Source of the DNA: Abelmoschus esculentus
Taxonomy: Eukaryota; Streptophyta; Magnoliopsida; Malvales; Malvaceae
NCBI GenBank assembly: GCA_035048815.1
Contig: JAUCBN010000062.1
Coordinates: 5,776,001-5,840,000, forward strand
Length of the DNA stretch: 64,000 nt
Direction: 5' to 3'
In this document: positions 46,470 through 56,830 of the stretch, one piece after another
How the letters are laid out: each line of letters opens with the position of its first letter
Numbering within the stretch: the stretch's first letter is position 1
The notes under the pieces: model-generated
Database searches by the model: none
Seen by the model: the letters and a program-made list of their open reading frames with translations, nothing else
What the model was told of the DNA's origin: nothing
Translations under genes and position numbers: made by a program

Positions 46470-48168
46470 TGTAACACCCCGATCCGGATGTCACATTGGG
46501 CCAAAGCCCACAACCTGTATTTCAAAATTTCTTTCGAAAACCCAATAACAAAATCAAATTCAAGTCCAATTATGATCCATGAAATTCATTTAATTTAAAC
46601 AGTAGCCCAAAATAATTTAAAGTGACAGGAGCTCCAAATACTACAAACCCATTTAAAATATTCGACTCAAATTAATTAAACAAAGTTACCAAAAACATAT
46701 AGGGTTCGACAAAGTACTAGCCCACGATATCTCTAACTGTACTCTGACACATAGTCGATGCTGAAATCCAAACCTCGATGGTGCTCCACGAACTGGCTTC
46801 ACCTAACCTACGCACGAAAACACATTTCGAAGGCTAAGCTACTAAAGCTCAGTGGGTACGCCGAACTCGGTCAACATCATGCATATCATAAGCAGTAAAG
46901 CATAACATATAAACATCGTGCATGATATGAGGGTCTAGCATGCTCGCTTATCTCATGGCATAAACAATGCATAATATCGCACACAGCATATAATGTCACA
47001 TCACAAAATAACACGCACGAGTGAGGCCCGCCTCCACACAGCATCGGGATCCTACACTCAGGATTGAGGCCGCCCTCAAATCCTATGCCCGGAATGTTAC
47101 ATCGGACATCTTCGAACGAGGCCGCCCAACGTTCGGAAAGGGGTGGAGGTCGCCCAACCAACCCCATGCTCGGAATGTTACATCAAACATCTTCGAGTAA
47201 GGCCGCCCAACACTCGGAATAAAAGTCTTCAAAACATCATCCGGCATGTTACATCGGATGGCCTTCAACGTGTTGCAACACTTATGGATATCCGGATTTC
47301 CATCACACAAGGAATCAAACCACACAAACGATCCACCTAAGATCTTAGCACAACAAGATATATTAAGACTTATCATACCTTAGTCTTTTGGGGTTATAAA
47401 CATCAATCTTGTGTCTACAATTCATTTCATTAATTAAGATTCATTAAGACCCTTAATCCTCTTATCGAACCTCAAACAAAGCTTATCTTGTTAAGTTCTC
47501 GCAGGGGTATCGAACCACCCTGCATCGATACCCACCCAAAGAAGGCATCGAAACATGGGTATCGATACCCTTTGACCATTTTTAAAGTCAACGAAAGAGG
47601 ACCCTCCAACATCGATACTGGTATCGATGCCATTATGCCATTGGAGGTCTCGATATCGAACCATGGGTCGATACACCTGGCCACTTAGCCTATTTCCACT
47701 CGTAGGTATCGATACCGGTAGCCCGTGTATTGATATCCCTGCACGAAATGCAGGTCTGCACTTAGAAATTTCAAGGATTCATTCTCAAACTTAATCTAAA
47801 CGATCCTAAAGTGTTCCTACTCATTCTTAGGAAGGTTTCAAGTGTTTTAATATTATTTTCAAGCCATCAAACACACAAATACGAAATTCACTATTAATGT
47901 CCTCAAACATGCATACCAAGCATTCATACATGATTTTCTACATGCTACGCATTCTACCATGAAGTGAATGATGAGAGGAAGAGTTGGGAATACCAACCTT
48001 AGCAAGCATAGCAACCAAAACTCGAACTCACTCTTCCAAGCTCTTTCCTTTGCCCAAACTTGATGATGGATCTCTAACTTCTTTCTCTACAAGAAGGGGA
48101 TAAAACCAACTCTTAAGCACAACTAGGGATGTCTTTAACTCTTAAAAACATCAAGAAAACTTAGAAAC
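46470..48168 (-). repeat. Left LTR of gypsy element, first part
   Basis: It is nearly identical to 60552-62287. It includes a palindrome cluster of GGTATCGATACC words (47505-47735) and direct repeats of a roughly 81-bp unit starting CGGAATGTTACATC (about 47091-47215). It is interrupted by the Athila-like element after GAAAC. Confidence 0.9.
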
Positions 48169-49496
48169 TGTCGCGTGTCAAAAGTGCGCGTTCAGTGCAA
48201 GTGGACACATCGCAAGTAATAAGTGATAAGTATATTATCGAGTTATCTTCTCCTCAGGGACCGATATACTTAATATGCTTTCTTCACCTCCTTGTTCTGT
48301 AGAAAGATAAAAACACAAATAAGTTGATTTGATTTATCTAAACTAAAATAACTAAAATAAAGTAAAGGATTGAAATAGTAGAGAGAGATGGGCTAGGATC
48401 CAGTTGCGTCGTATTGTGGAATTGATTGACTTGTCTTTGTCCAATGCAATCGTATATCCCTGCCTCGGCAGCACTGCAGTTTACTGCCTGGGCAACGATA
48501 ACACTGTCTGCCGCGACAATCCCTTGCTCGTGGGCAGACTTTACCAAAGTTCGGCAGAGTGTCCTTGAATGACTCCGCTTATCCCTAAGTCAGAGTGCTG
48601 TTGATGACTAGTCCTTGATGATACCTCCCGTCGTGAACCAATTATACTCACCAACCAATCTCACACTTCTTTTAGCCGTTGAAACTCTTAACCTATCCCT
48701 AGGCCGAGTTAGTATTTCGCGATTGAAACACCGTACTTACCCCTTTCGTGAATCTAACTCTCCCGAGCTTAGATAAATGGATGATTCACAATATCCTCTC
48801 CCGAGCTCAATTGTGAAAACAAGGAATAACAAAGGATGAGGAAACCTTGATAACTTTATTGCATTGAATGAAAGACAAAGTACAATCTCCTCTCACAAAT
48901 ACTCTACAACCTTCACCTAATCCCTAAGAAGGTTTAGAACATGATGGAGAGGAAAGAAACAAGAGTAGAAGTCGGCTCTCTCCCTTGGTATTTCCTTGTC
49001 TATTACATTGGGTGGCTAGGTCTTTATATAGGCTAGACCTAGGGCAAACCTTTCCTAAGTAGAATACAACTTGGAGTAGGGAACAAGTTAAGTACATAAT
49101 AAAATATATTTCCAAGTTTGTATTCGGTTAAAGGGGTTTCTCCGCATAGTCTTCCTTTGGGCTTTTCCTTGTGTTAGCTAGCTCCGATTCATGGGCTTCA
49201 AGTCCAGACACGTTCCTTGGATTTTTGTCTTTCCATCGCCTATAATCTTGCTTCCTGTCTTTCTGCTGCTGCCTCGACATCAGGTCTTGCCTCGGCCTTG
49301 TCTCTGCCGCGGCACTGGTTCTCCTACACAGATATGAAAATGTAGTAAAACGTGCATTTTTCTGTAAATATTATCTATATGAGTATAACTTCTAAATATA
49401 TCACATTGAGTGCATGCATTGGTCCGAGTGGGTGTATATTTGGTAATTAATGCCCATAAAAGGATTAAAAAGTGATAGTGTGTTGAGCACTTATCA
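48169..49496 (-). repeat. 3' LTR of Athila-like element
   Basis: It matches 55067-56394 base for base apart from scattered substitutions. It holds several CTGCCNNGGCAG-type palindromes (48460, 48484 and 49305). Confidence 0.93.
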
Positions 49497-50429
49497 CACC
49501 CCCAAACTCAAACTATTGCTTGTCCTCAAGCAATGCAAACCATTAATTTGTCGAACTCTACTCTCTCTTGGTCTTACATGTCCATCTATTCTCCCCACCA
49601 TAACTAGGCCTATTTCTAAGCCTTAACCATTCGGTTACTCAAGGATTTACCTAGAAGCAAACTATAGGAATTGTGAGTGTGTGTGTTTTTGTGGACAAGT
49701 TGATTAAAGGCTTTATTAGATAAACTCTAAGTTCAAGAAAAATAGACATTGGTTAAGTGTTCTCTTTTTTTTTTCAAACCCCAAATCTTGAGCCGGTTTC
49801 GGGCACCTCAAAGACTTGTGTTTTTCTTTTTACTAAAATCCTTCTTTCTTTTTAATATTCTTTAACACATACTAGAGCCAATTTCGGGCACCTCTAGCAT
49901 GAAGAAGAGACTTTCTAGAGCCGGTGGTAGGCACCTCTAGTTACTTTCCAAAAATCTAAGTCTTTATCACCTAAGTTCATTAAAAGAATTCCTATAATCC
50001 AACAAGTCCCAAAAGTGTTTAAAGTTTAAAGTTCTACCTATAGTAAGCTTTTAAGTTTTCATCCTTAAGCATCCTAAGGTTAAGCCTTTCTTAATAGAAC
50101 CTAAACATGGTAAGGAGAAAGATTTCTATAGCCTTAAAGAATAAACTAAAGCAATACTGATGATGAGCAGTGCAAGAGTGTAGGCAGTGAATTCAAGTAA
50201 GGCGAGGAGCATAAAAAATTTTAAAAAAATATCACTAGAATACTCCCTTTTCTTTTGCAAGGCCGCGGTAGTAGATTGCTGCCTTGGCAGTGAATCTACA
50301 CCCCCAAACTCAAACCAAGCATTGTCCTCAATGCTTTATATTTTGAAGGAATAAACGGCAAAACAGAATATGAATTATGCGCAGCAAGTAAAAACAGTAA
50401 AAGCAATTGAATTAATGGACAAAGAATAT
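49497..50429 (-). other. Noncoding segment of Athila-like element
   Basis: It lies between ORF2 and the 3' LTR. It includes three imperfect repeats around GAGCCGGTTTCGGGCACCT at about 49791, 49875 and 49918, and a CTGCCTTGGCAG palindrome at 50279. No gene is seen. Confidence 0.6.
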
Positions 50430-51967
50430 TTAAAGCGACTCTGAAGAGATGCTTGTAACAATTTTCCTCCGTGGCTTTGATGCCAAATGCTTTGTCCTTG
50501 GGGAGGGCGATGGTTGCGCCTTTGCTTGCCTCGGCGGCTGGACTCGAGTGGGTGGGGTTCTATGCATCGGGGCTTCTACTTCTTCTCCTTCTTCAACATC
50601 TGTCATCTCTTCGGTTATCATCACATCCGTTCCTCCTCCCATCGCAGTTGCTCCTCCGGTGTGGTGTGTGCTTGGGCCGGCGGCAGTGGAACTTTGGTGC
50701 ACATATGCATCTATCTCGGCGAATAGACTGCCCATGATAATTGGCGATCGGGGTGGAGTGCTGAAGACGGCCCTCCGCTTGGATGGCCTTCTGCTGACAG
50801 ACGAGGCCGCGGCAGAATCGGCCGCCCTAGATGGGCCGGCAGCCTGGTATTGGGGCTAAGGGTCCGGATGGAAGAATGGTCGTGGTCCTTCCGGGGCTGG
50901 TGTAGTCTCGGTGTAGGGTGCGGCGGTGACGAACATGTTGCTTGGGAACTCCGAGAATTGTACGCCTTGGTCCGGGAAGGCGTGCAACATCATCTGGGCT
51001 AGAGTGCCATTGAAGTCCCGTTGGTACTCCATGTACCGTTGTTGTCGAAGATCCATTGCTGTCATTCGCTGCAAGATTTCTTGGTATGGGTCTGCTGCGG
51101 CAGAGGTGTGGGCAGTACCAGGCATGTCTGCCGTGTACTGGGCCCCGGCAGCAGTATCGACAGTGAACTGCTGCGGCGTTGCATGGACAGGTTCTGCTTG
51201 TGTGATCTGCATGACTTTGTGGAAGAATTCCCTGGTCCAGCCTCGTCTTGGAGGCGTGTATTCGTCTGTTTCTTCAATGGGTACACCTGCAGAAACACAT
51301 AAACCCGTAATCAAGCAAGGGAAATACAATGGTCCTCTATCTTTCTTACCGCACTCGTGAATTTCCCGTAGGATGATTTCTCCAACGTTGATGGTCCTCT
51401 TGTTGATGATGGATTGGATAAGCACCAATCTCTTGCGGTCCACCGTGCTATTGTGTGATATTGGGATGAGGCGTCGTTTGACGAAGGTGTTCCACATCTT
51501 GGCCTCCGGCTTTAGACTTTGTCTTGTTACGGATCCTCGATGGGTACCGGTTTCCCATGGAGTGTTCCCGTAACAAAGATCGTCTTTGATGAGTTCATAG
51601 TCCTCGGCAGTGATATCTTCCAAGAATTCGGCATGGATATCACTGTCTGGGGTGAGGCCGTAGAAGTTGTTGATCGTCTCGGCATTGAGCTGGACCGGCC
51701 TGCCGCGGCAATGAACGAATAGGGAGTCTTTGCTGGGCCATGAGCGTAGAACTCCCGCACGATCGTGGCGTTCGCCTGGGCGGGTTGCAAACAGAAAATT
51801 TCCCAATTCTGGTACTTAATTCTGTCGTAGAGGTAGTGTTCAATGCCGTAGTTTTCTTTGTCCGCATGTTGGAAACCTTGCTCTTCCCAAAGTTGCCTAG
51901 CGATGAAAGATCGGTTGAATCGATCTTCAACGTTGGCTGGGGCGAATCTTTTGTATGTAGCCATCAA
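50430..51967 (-). pseudogene. Athila-like ORF2, putative plant transposon protein
   Basis: The start is ATG at 51967 or the next codon (MATYKRFAP). The N-terminal part contains RSFIARQLWEEQGF, then a core with VQLNAETINNFYGL, KMWNTFVKRRLIP, INKRTINVGEIILREI and LYFPCLITGLC. That core resembles proteins annotated as putative plant transposon protein (Transposase_32-like). The C-terminal part is low-complexity, rich in Thr, Ala and Pro. A frameshift near 51725-51740 and a TAG at 50856 interrupt an otherwise continuous frame ending at TAA 50430. It occupies the env position of Athila elements, but no transmembrane segment is obvious. Its function is unknown. Confidence 0.7.
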
Positions 51968-52426
51968 GATAGAGAGATGTGCATTCTTGGAGGTTTTTCT
52001 TGAAGAGAATCTGGAGATTGTAGAAGGAAGAGAGTAATTGAAAGAGAGATTGTGAGGAATACTAAAGAAAGCAAGAAAGTAAGAGTGAATAGTTCAAGAG
52101 GAAGGAGTTTCTTATATAGGCCTCGGCCTTGTGACCGTTGAGACCACTAGCCGTTGTAACCGTTTCCTTTTCTGCCGTTTCCTTTTTCTACCGCGGCAGG
52201 AATCTCGGCAGACCAGCCGTTACACTGTTCTGCCCGTTGGGACTGCTGCGGCCCTGACACTGTTTTATTGCCTCGGCAGAGTTCCTACTGTGAACTATTT
52301 TTCCCTTATCTTTGCTTTTTATTCCTAAATAAAACACACAAAAGAAAAATACTGAAAACGAAAATAATTAGAAAAATAAAAATAAACTACTAATCCTAAT
52401 ATACTATTTAAAGAAAAGGGGAGAGG
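51968..52426 (-). other. Spacer where RT and integrase are missing
   Basis: Between the end of gag-protease (52427) and the start of ORF2 (51967) there are only about 460 bp of noncoding sequence. A full Athila would carry about 3 kb of RT, RNase H and integrase here. Confidence 0.7.
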
Positions 52427-54970
52427 TTAGGTTACTGGTGGAGAGCATGCAAATGCATCTCCCAGAATTATTTTCTCCCTTAGGCCCAATTTATGTATCG
52501 GTTGTGGGCCACTCCTTTGTGCTATCTGTCCATCCATCTTGGGCTTGATTTTCTTGCCGAATATTCTGCCGAGCAGACTGCCCAGGCAGGATATCTTATT
52601 GTCTACTGTGTGGATGGCCTTGCATTCCTCTGGATCATCATACTTTTTTAAGTTGTGGAATGCGTTGAGTTTGACTTGTTGGTCATTGACTCGCATAGTC
52701 AACTCTCCTTTTTCCACGTCAATTAATGTGCGTCCAGTTGCTAGAAAGGGTCTCCCAAGGATGATCGGTGCATTGTCATCTGCTTCACAATCAAGGACAA
52801 GGAAGTCGGCAGGAAAAATAAACTTGTCAACTCTTACCAGTATGTCCTCGATTTTGCCTTCAGGTTGCACATAGGATCGATCCGCGAGTTGGAGCATCAC
52901 TGTTGTAGGCTTCGGCCTTCCAATTCCAAGCTTTTGGAAGACTGATTTAGGCATGAGGTTTATGCTTGCTCCAAGGTCGCATAGGGCCTTTCCTTCATAA
53001 CTCTTTCGTATCGCACAAGGTATAGTGAAACAACCAGGATCTTTTAATTTTGGTGGCATGCGGTTATGCAGCATTGCCATGCATCCCTCGGTAGCAGCCA
53101 CTATTTCAAACTCACCTATTCGTTTTCTTTTTGACACCATGTCTTTTAGGAACTTTGCATAGTTGGGCATTTGTTCAATAGCTTCAACGAACGGTATGTT
53201 GATGTGGACTTGCTTCAAGATGTCGAGGAACTTCTTGAATTGCTGATCCTGCTTTTGCTTTTTTAACCTTTGCGGGAAAGGTGGTGGTGGTCTCATTTCA
53301 TCCAGGGTTTCTTTAGTTTGAAGTCTTACACCTGGCACCACTAGAGTTGTTGCTGCCTCGGCAGGCTGCTCAGGAGCTGCAGTGCTCTCTGCCGTGGCAG
53401 TGTTGTCAGCTTCAGTTTGCTCAGCCTCTTCTCTTGCTTGATCTACTGATTGAGTTTGGCTCTCTGGGATCTTCTCCTTCAGCTATAGACCACTCCTAGT
53501 AGTGATTGCTTTGCACTATTCATGGCTTATTACCTTAGCAACTTCAATATTGCTAAGTAGGCCTCCTTGTGGTCTAGTGTTTATGCATTGAGCAAACTGC
53601 CCAACCTGAGTTTCCAACGTTTTTATGGCCGCTTCTTGATTTTGCAGTCTCATCTCAGTCCTATTCATGAAGGCATTTGTCCTCTTGATGAAATTACTAT
53701 TTTCTGCCATGTATGACTCAGTTTTCATCATGAAGGCCTTTAGCGTGTTTTCCAATGAACTTACTGGTTGCTGCTGCATCTGCTGCGGCGGCATCGACTG
53801 CTGGGCTTGCTGCTGCGGCATCGGCTGCTGAAATCCCGATGGTTGGGTGATTGGATTTAAGGCATTGTTTGGGTTGCTCCATGATAAGTTTGGATGCCTC
53901 TTCCATGAGGGGTTGTATATGTTAGACATCACATTGTTGCGGTTGTAATTTCCAACGTACATACCAGTTTCTTGATTCATGCAGTCAGCGGAACTGTGGT
54001 TTCCTCCACATAAGTCACAGTATGAATCAATTACCTTGACCTCACGGGTATTGTGTTGTAACTGTAGGTTTTGCACCATCTTAGTAAGAGAGGCCAATTG
54101 TGCTGCCACTGAACTTGATGAATCTAATTCATGTACCGTGGCTTGGCGTCTTACTCCTCCTCGCCTAGATGTAGAAAACTAGAAGTCATTCTTTGCAAGT
54201 TTGTTTAATATTTCAATAGCTTCCTCATGTGCTTTGTCCAGGAGTGTTCCGTTTGCCGAGGCATCTAACATCATCCTTGTCGGGGCATTCGTGGCATTGT
54301 AAAACATTGTCACTTGTGTCCATAAGGGAAATCCATGCAGTGGACACTTGTGCAATAGCTCTCTGTAGCGTTTCCATGCCTCGTACATTGGTTCGTCTTC
54401 AGCCTGTCGAAAAGAAGTAATTTCATTACGGATTCTATCATATATATTAGTAGGATTAAAGCGAGTAATGAAATCACGGCAAAGTTCACTCCAGGATCTA
54501 ATAGATCCTGCAGGAATGCTATTTAACCAAGCTTTCGCCCTATCCCTCAGTGAATAGGGGAATAACTTTAATCGTAAGACATCTTCATGGACTCCTTGTA
54601 TTTTGAAAGAGTTGTAGATTTCCATAAAGGACTTGAGGTGTTGCCTTGCGTCTTCAGTTGCAGATCCACCAAATTGTCCAATTGTATTTAACATATTGAA
54701 CATAATGGGTTTGAGTTCAAAATGGGCTGCTTCAATCTCTGGTGTAACGACTCATGGGTTTAATCCGTTTAAGTCCTCTTCTAGGAAGTCCCTGACAGTG
54801 AGCTGCCGCGGCCTAGGTGGCGGCGGAAGTACTGCATTGCCGGCAGGTAAGTTTTGTCCTGCCGGGTGTTCTGCCATGGCTCCTTGGATCAGTCTCCTCA
54901 ACCTTTGCCTTGTTCTTTCGATCTCTGGATCTAATTCGTACAAGGGGTTGGTTGGATTGGCCCTGGTCAT
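52427..54970 (-). pseudogene. Athila-like gag-protease with four premature stops
   Basis: One continuous frame of 848 codons runs from ATG 54970 (MTRANPTNPLYELDPEIERT) to TAA 52427. It covers an Arg-rich N-terminus, a Retrotrans_gag domain (about 54640-54230, with LRLKLFPYSLRDRAKAWL and WKRYRELLHKCPLHGFP), a CCHC knuckle (CDLCGGNHSSADC, about 54020-53980), and a Gln-rich linker. The retropepsin domain follows (ALCDLGASINLMP, about 52980, with the Athila-type Asp-Leu-Gly, then IILGRPFLATG). In-frame stops are TGA 54752, TAG 54179, TAG 53516 and TAG 53483. No frameshift was seen. Confidence 0.88.
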
Positions 54971-55042
54971 ACACCAAGAAAAAAAAGTAAAATAAAAATA
55001 AAAATAAACAAGGAAATAAAGAAAACAAAATTTAGTTGTCAG

Positions 55043-55060
55043 TCCCCGGCAACGGCGCCA
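55043..55060 (-). other. Primer binding site (tRNA-Asp type)
   Basis: On the minus strand it is TGGCGCCGTTGCCGGGGA, the Athila-type primer site complementary to tRNA-Asp. It is 6 bases from the 5' LTR. Confidence 0.88.
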
Positions 55061-55066
55061 AAAACT

Positions 55067-56394
55067 TGTCGCGTGTCAAAAGTGCGCGTTCAGTGCAAGT
55101 GGACACATCGCAAGTAATAAGTGATAAGTATATTATCGAGTTATCGTCTCCTCAGGGATCGGTATACTTAATATGCTTTCTTCACCTCCTTGTTCTGTAG
55201 AAAGATAAAAACACAAATAAGTTGATTTGATTTATCTAAACTAAAATAACTAAAATAAAGTAAAGGATTGAAATAGTAGAGAGAGATGGGCTAAGATCCA
55301 CTTGCGTCGTATTGTGGAATTGATTGACTTGTCTCTGTCCAATGCAATCGTATATCCCTGCCTCGGCAGCACTGCAGTTTACTGCCTGGGCAACGATAAC
55401 ACGGTCTGCTGCGGCAATCCCTTGCTCGTAGGCAGACTTTACCAAAGTTCGGCAAAGTGTCCTTGAATGACTCCGCTTATCCCTAAGTCAGAGTGCTGTT
55501 GATGACTAGTCCTTGATGATACCTCCCAGCGTGAACCAATTATACTCACCAACCAATCTCACACTTCTTTTAGCCGCTGAAACTCTTAACCTATCCCTAG
55601 GCCGAGTTAGTATTTCGCGATTGAAACATCGTACTTACCCCTTTCGTGAATCTAACTCTCCCGAGCTTAGATAAATGGATGATTCACAATATCCTCTCCC
55701 GAGCTCAATTTTGAAAACAAGGAATAACAAAGGATAAGCAAACCTTGATAACTTTATTGCATTGAATGAAAGACAAAGTACAATCTCCTCTCACAAATAC
55801 TCTACAACCTTCACCTAATCCCTAAGAAGGTTTAGAACATGATGGAGAGGAAAGAAACAAGAGTAGAAGTCGGCTCTCTCCCTTGGTATTTCCTTGTCTA
55901 TTACATTGGGTGGCTAGGTCTTTATATAGGCTAGACCTAGGGCAAACCTTTCCTAAGTAGAATACAACTTGGAGTAGGGAACAAGTTAAGTACATAATAA
56001 AATATATTTCCAAGTTTGTATTCGGCTAAAGGGGTTTTTTCGCATAGTCTTCCTTTGGGCTTCTCCTTGTGCTAGCCAGCTCCGATTCATGGGCTTCAAG
56101 TGCAGACACGTTCCTTGGATTTTTGTCTTTCCATCGCCTATAATCTTGCTTCCTGTCTTTCTGCTGCTGCCTCGGCATCAGGTCCTGCCTCGGCCTTGTC
56201 TCTACCGCGGCACTAGTTCTCCTACACAGATATGAAAATGCAGTAAAACATGCCTTTTTCTGTAAATATTATCTATATGAGTATAACTTCTAAATATATC
56301 ACATTGAGTACATGCATTGGTCCGAGTGGGTGTATATTTGGTAATTAATGCCCATAAAAGGAGTAAAAAGTGATAGTGTGTTGAGCACTTATCA
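55067..56394 (-). repeat. 5' LTR of Athila-like element
   Basis: It has the same length and ends as 48169-49496. Palindromes CTGCCTCGGCAG (55358) and TGCCTGGGCA recur, and some are mutated differently from the other LTR (TGCTGCGGCA here, TGCCGCGACA there). Confidence 0.93.
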
Positions 56395-56830
56395 GAAAAA
56401 ACCATTAAAACTTCGTTCTCGGATTTCCCACACACACCTCTTTCTTCACCAAACCAAACCATTCTTACCTCATTCTATAGATCAAAAACAACTCTACAAC
56501 TTACCTTTCTAACACAAAACGTGATTCCTCAACAAAACCAACAAGATTTAACATTTACATACCTTCTTTCCTTGCCACTAGATGAAGAAGATGGGGGAGA
56601 AAAGAGAAGAAGTGAGGAGATCACCTATGCAGCCCCCAAAAACCCCTCCTTACTCACTAATGGTGAAATTACTAACATGCCCCCAACTCACAACTTAAGC
56701 CCAAACACAACACTCAAGCCTAAACAAACAAGCAGCCCAACAAGGCCCAAAACCTCTCACTCGGGTCCCAAAACCGAAGTCCAAATTCTCGGGTTAACCC
56801 GAAACTCGAATCCAAATTCGGGTCGTTACA
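56395..56830 (-). repeat. Left LTR of gypsy element, second part
   Basis: It resumes the LTR after the Athila-like insertion (AAACCATTAAAACTTCGTTC) and ends GGGTCGTTACA beside the polypurine tract. It matches 62288-62718. Confidence 0.9.

Larger units (their letters stand above)
48169..56394 (-). mobile_element. Athila-like Ty3/gypsy element lacking RT and integrase
   Basis: Both LTRs are exactly 1,328 bp (48169-49496 and 55067-56394), starting TGTCGCGTGTC and ending CACTTATCA. The primer site TGGCGCCGTTGCCGGGGA (55043-55060, minus strand) matches tRNA-Asp as in Athila elements. The polypurine tract GTTTGGGGGTG abuts the left LTR. The target duplication is GAAAC and GAAAA (4 of 5). The internal 5,570 bp encodes gag-protease and one more ORF, and no RT, RNase H or integrase motif is present in any frame. 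Confidence 0.9.
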
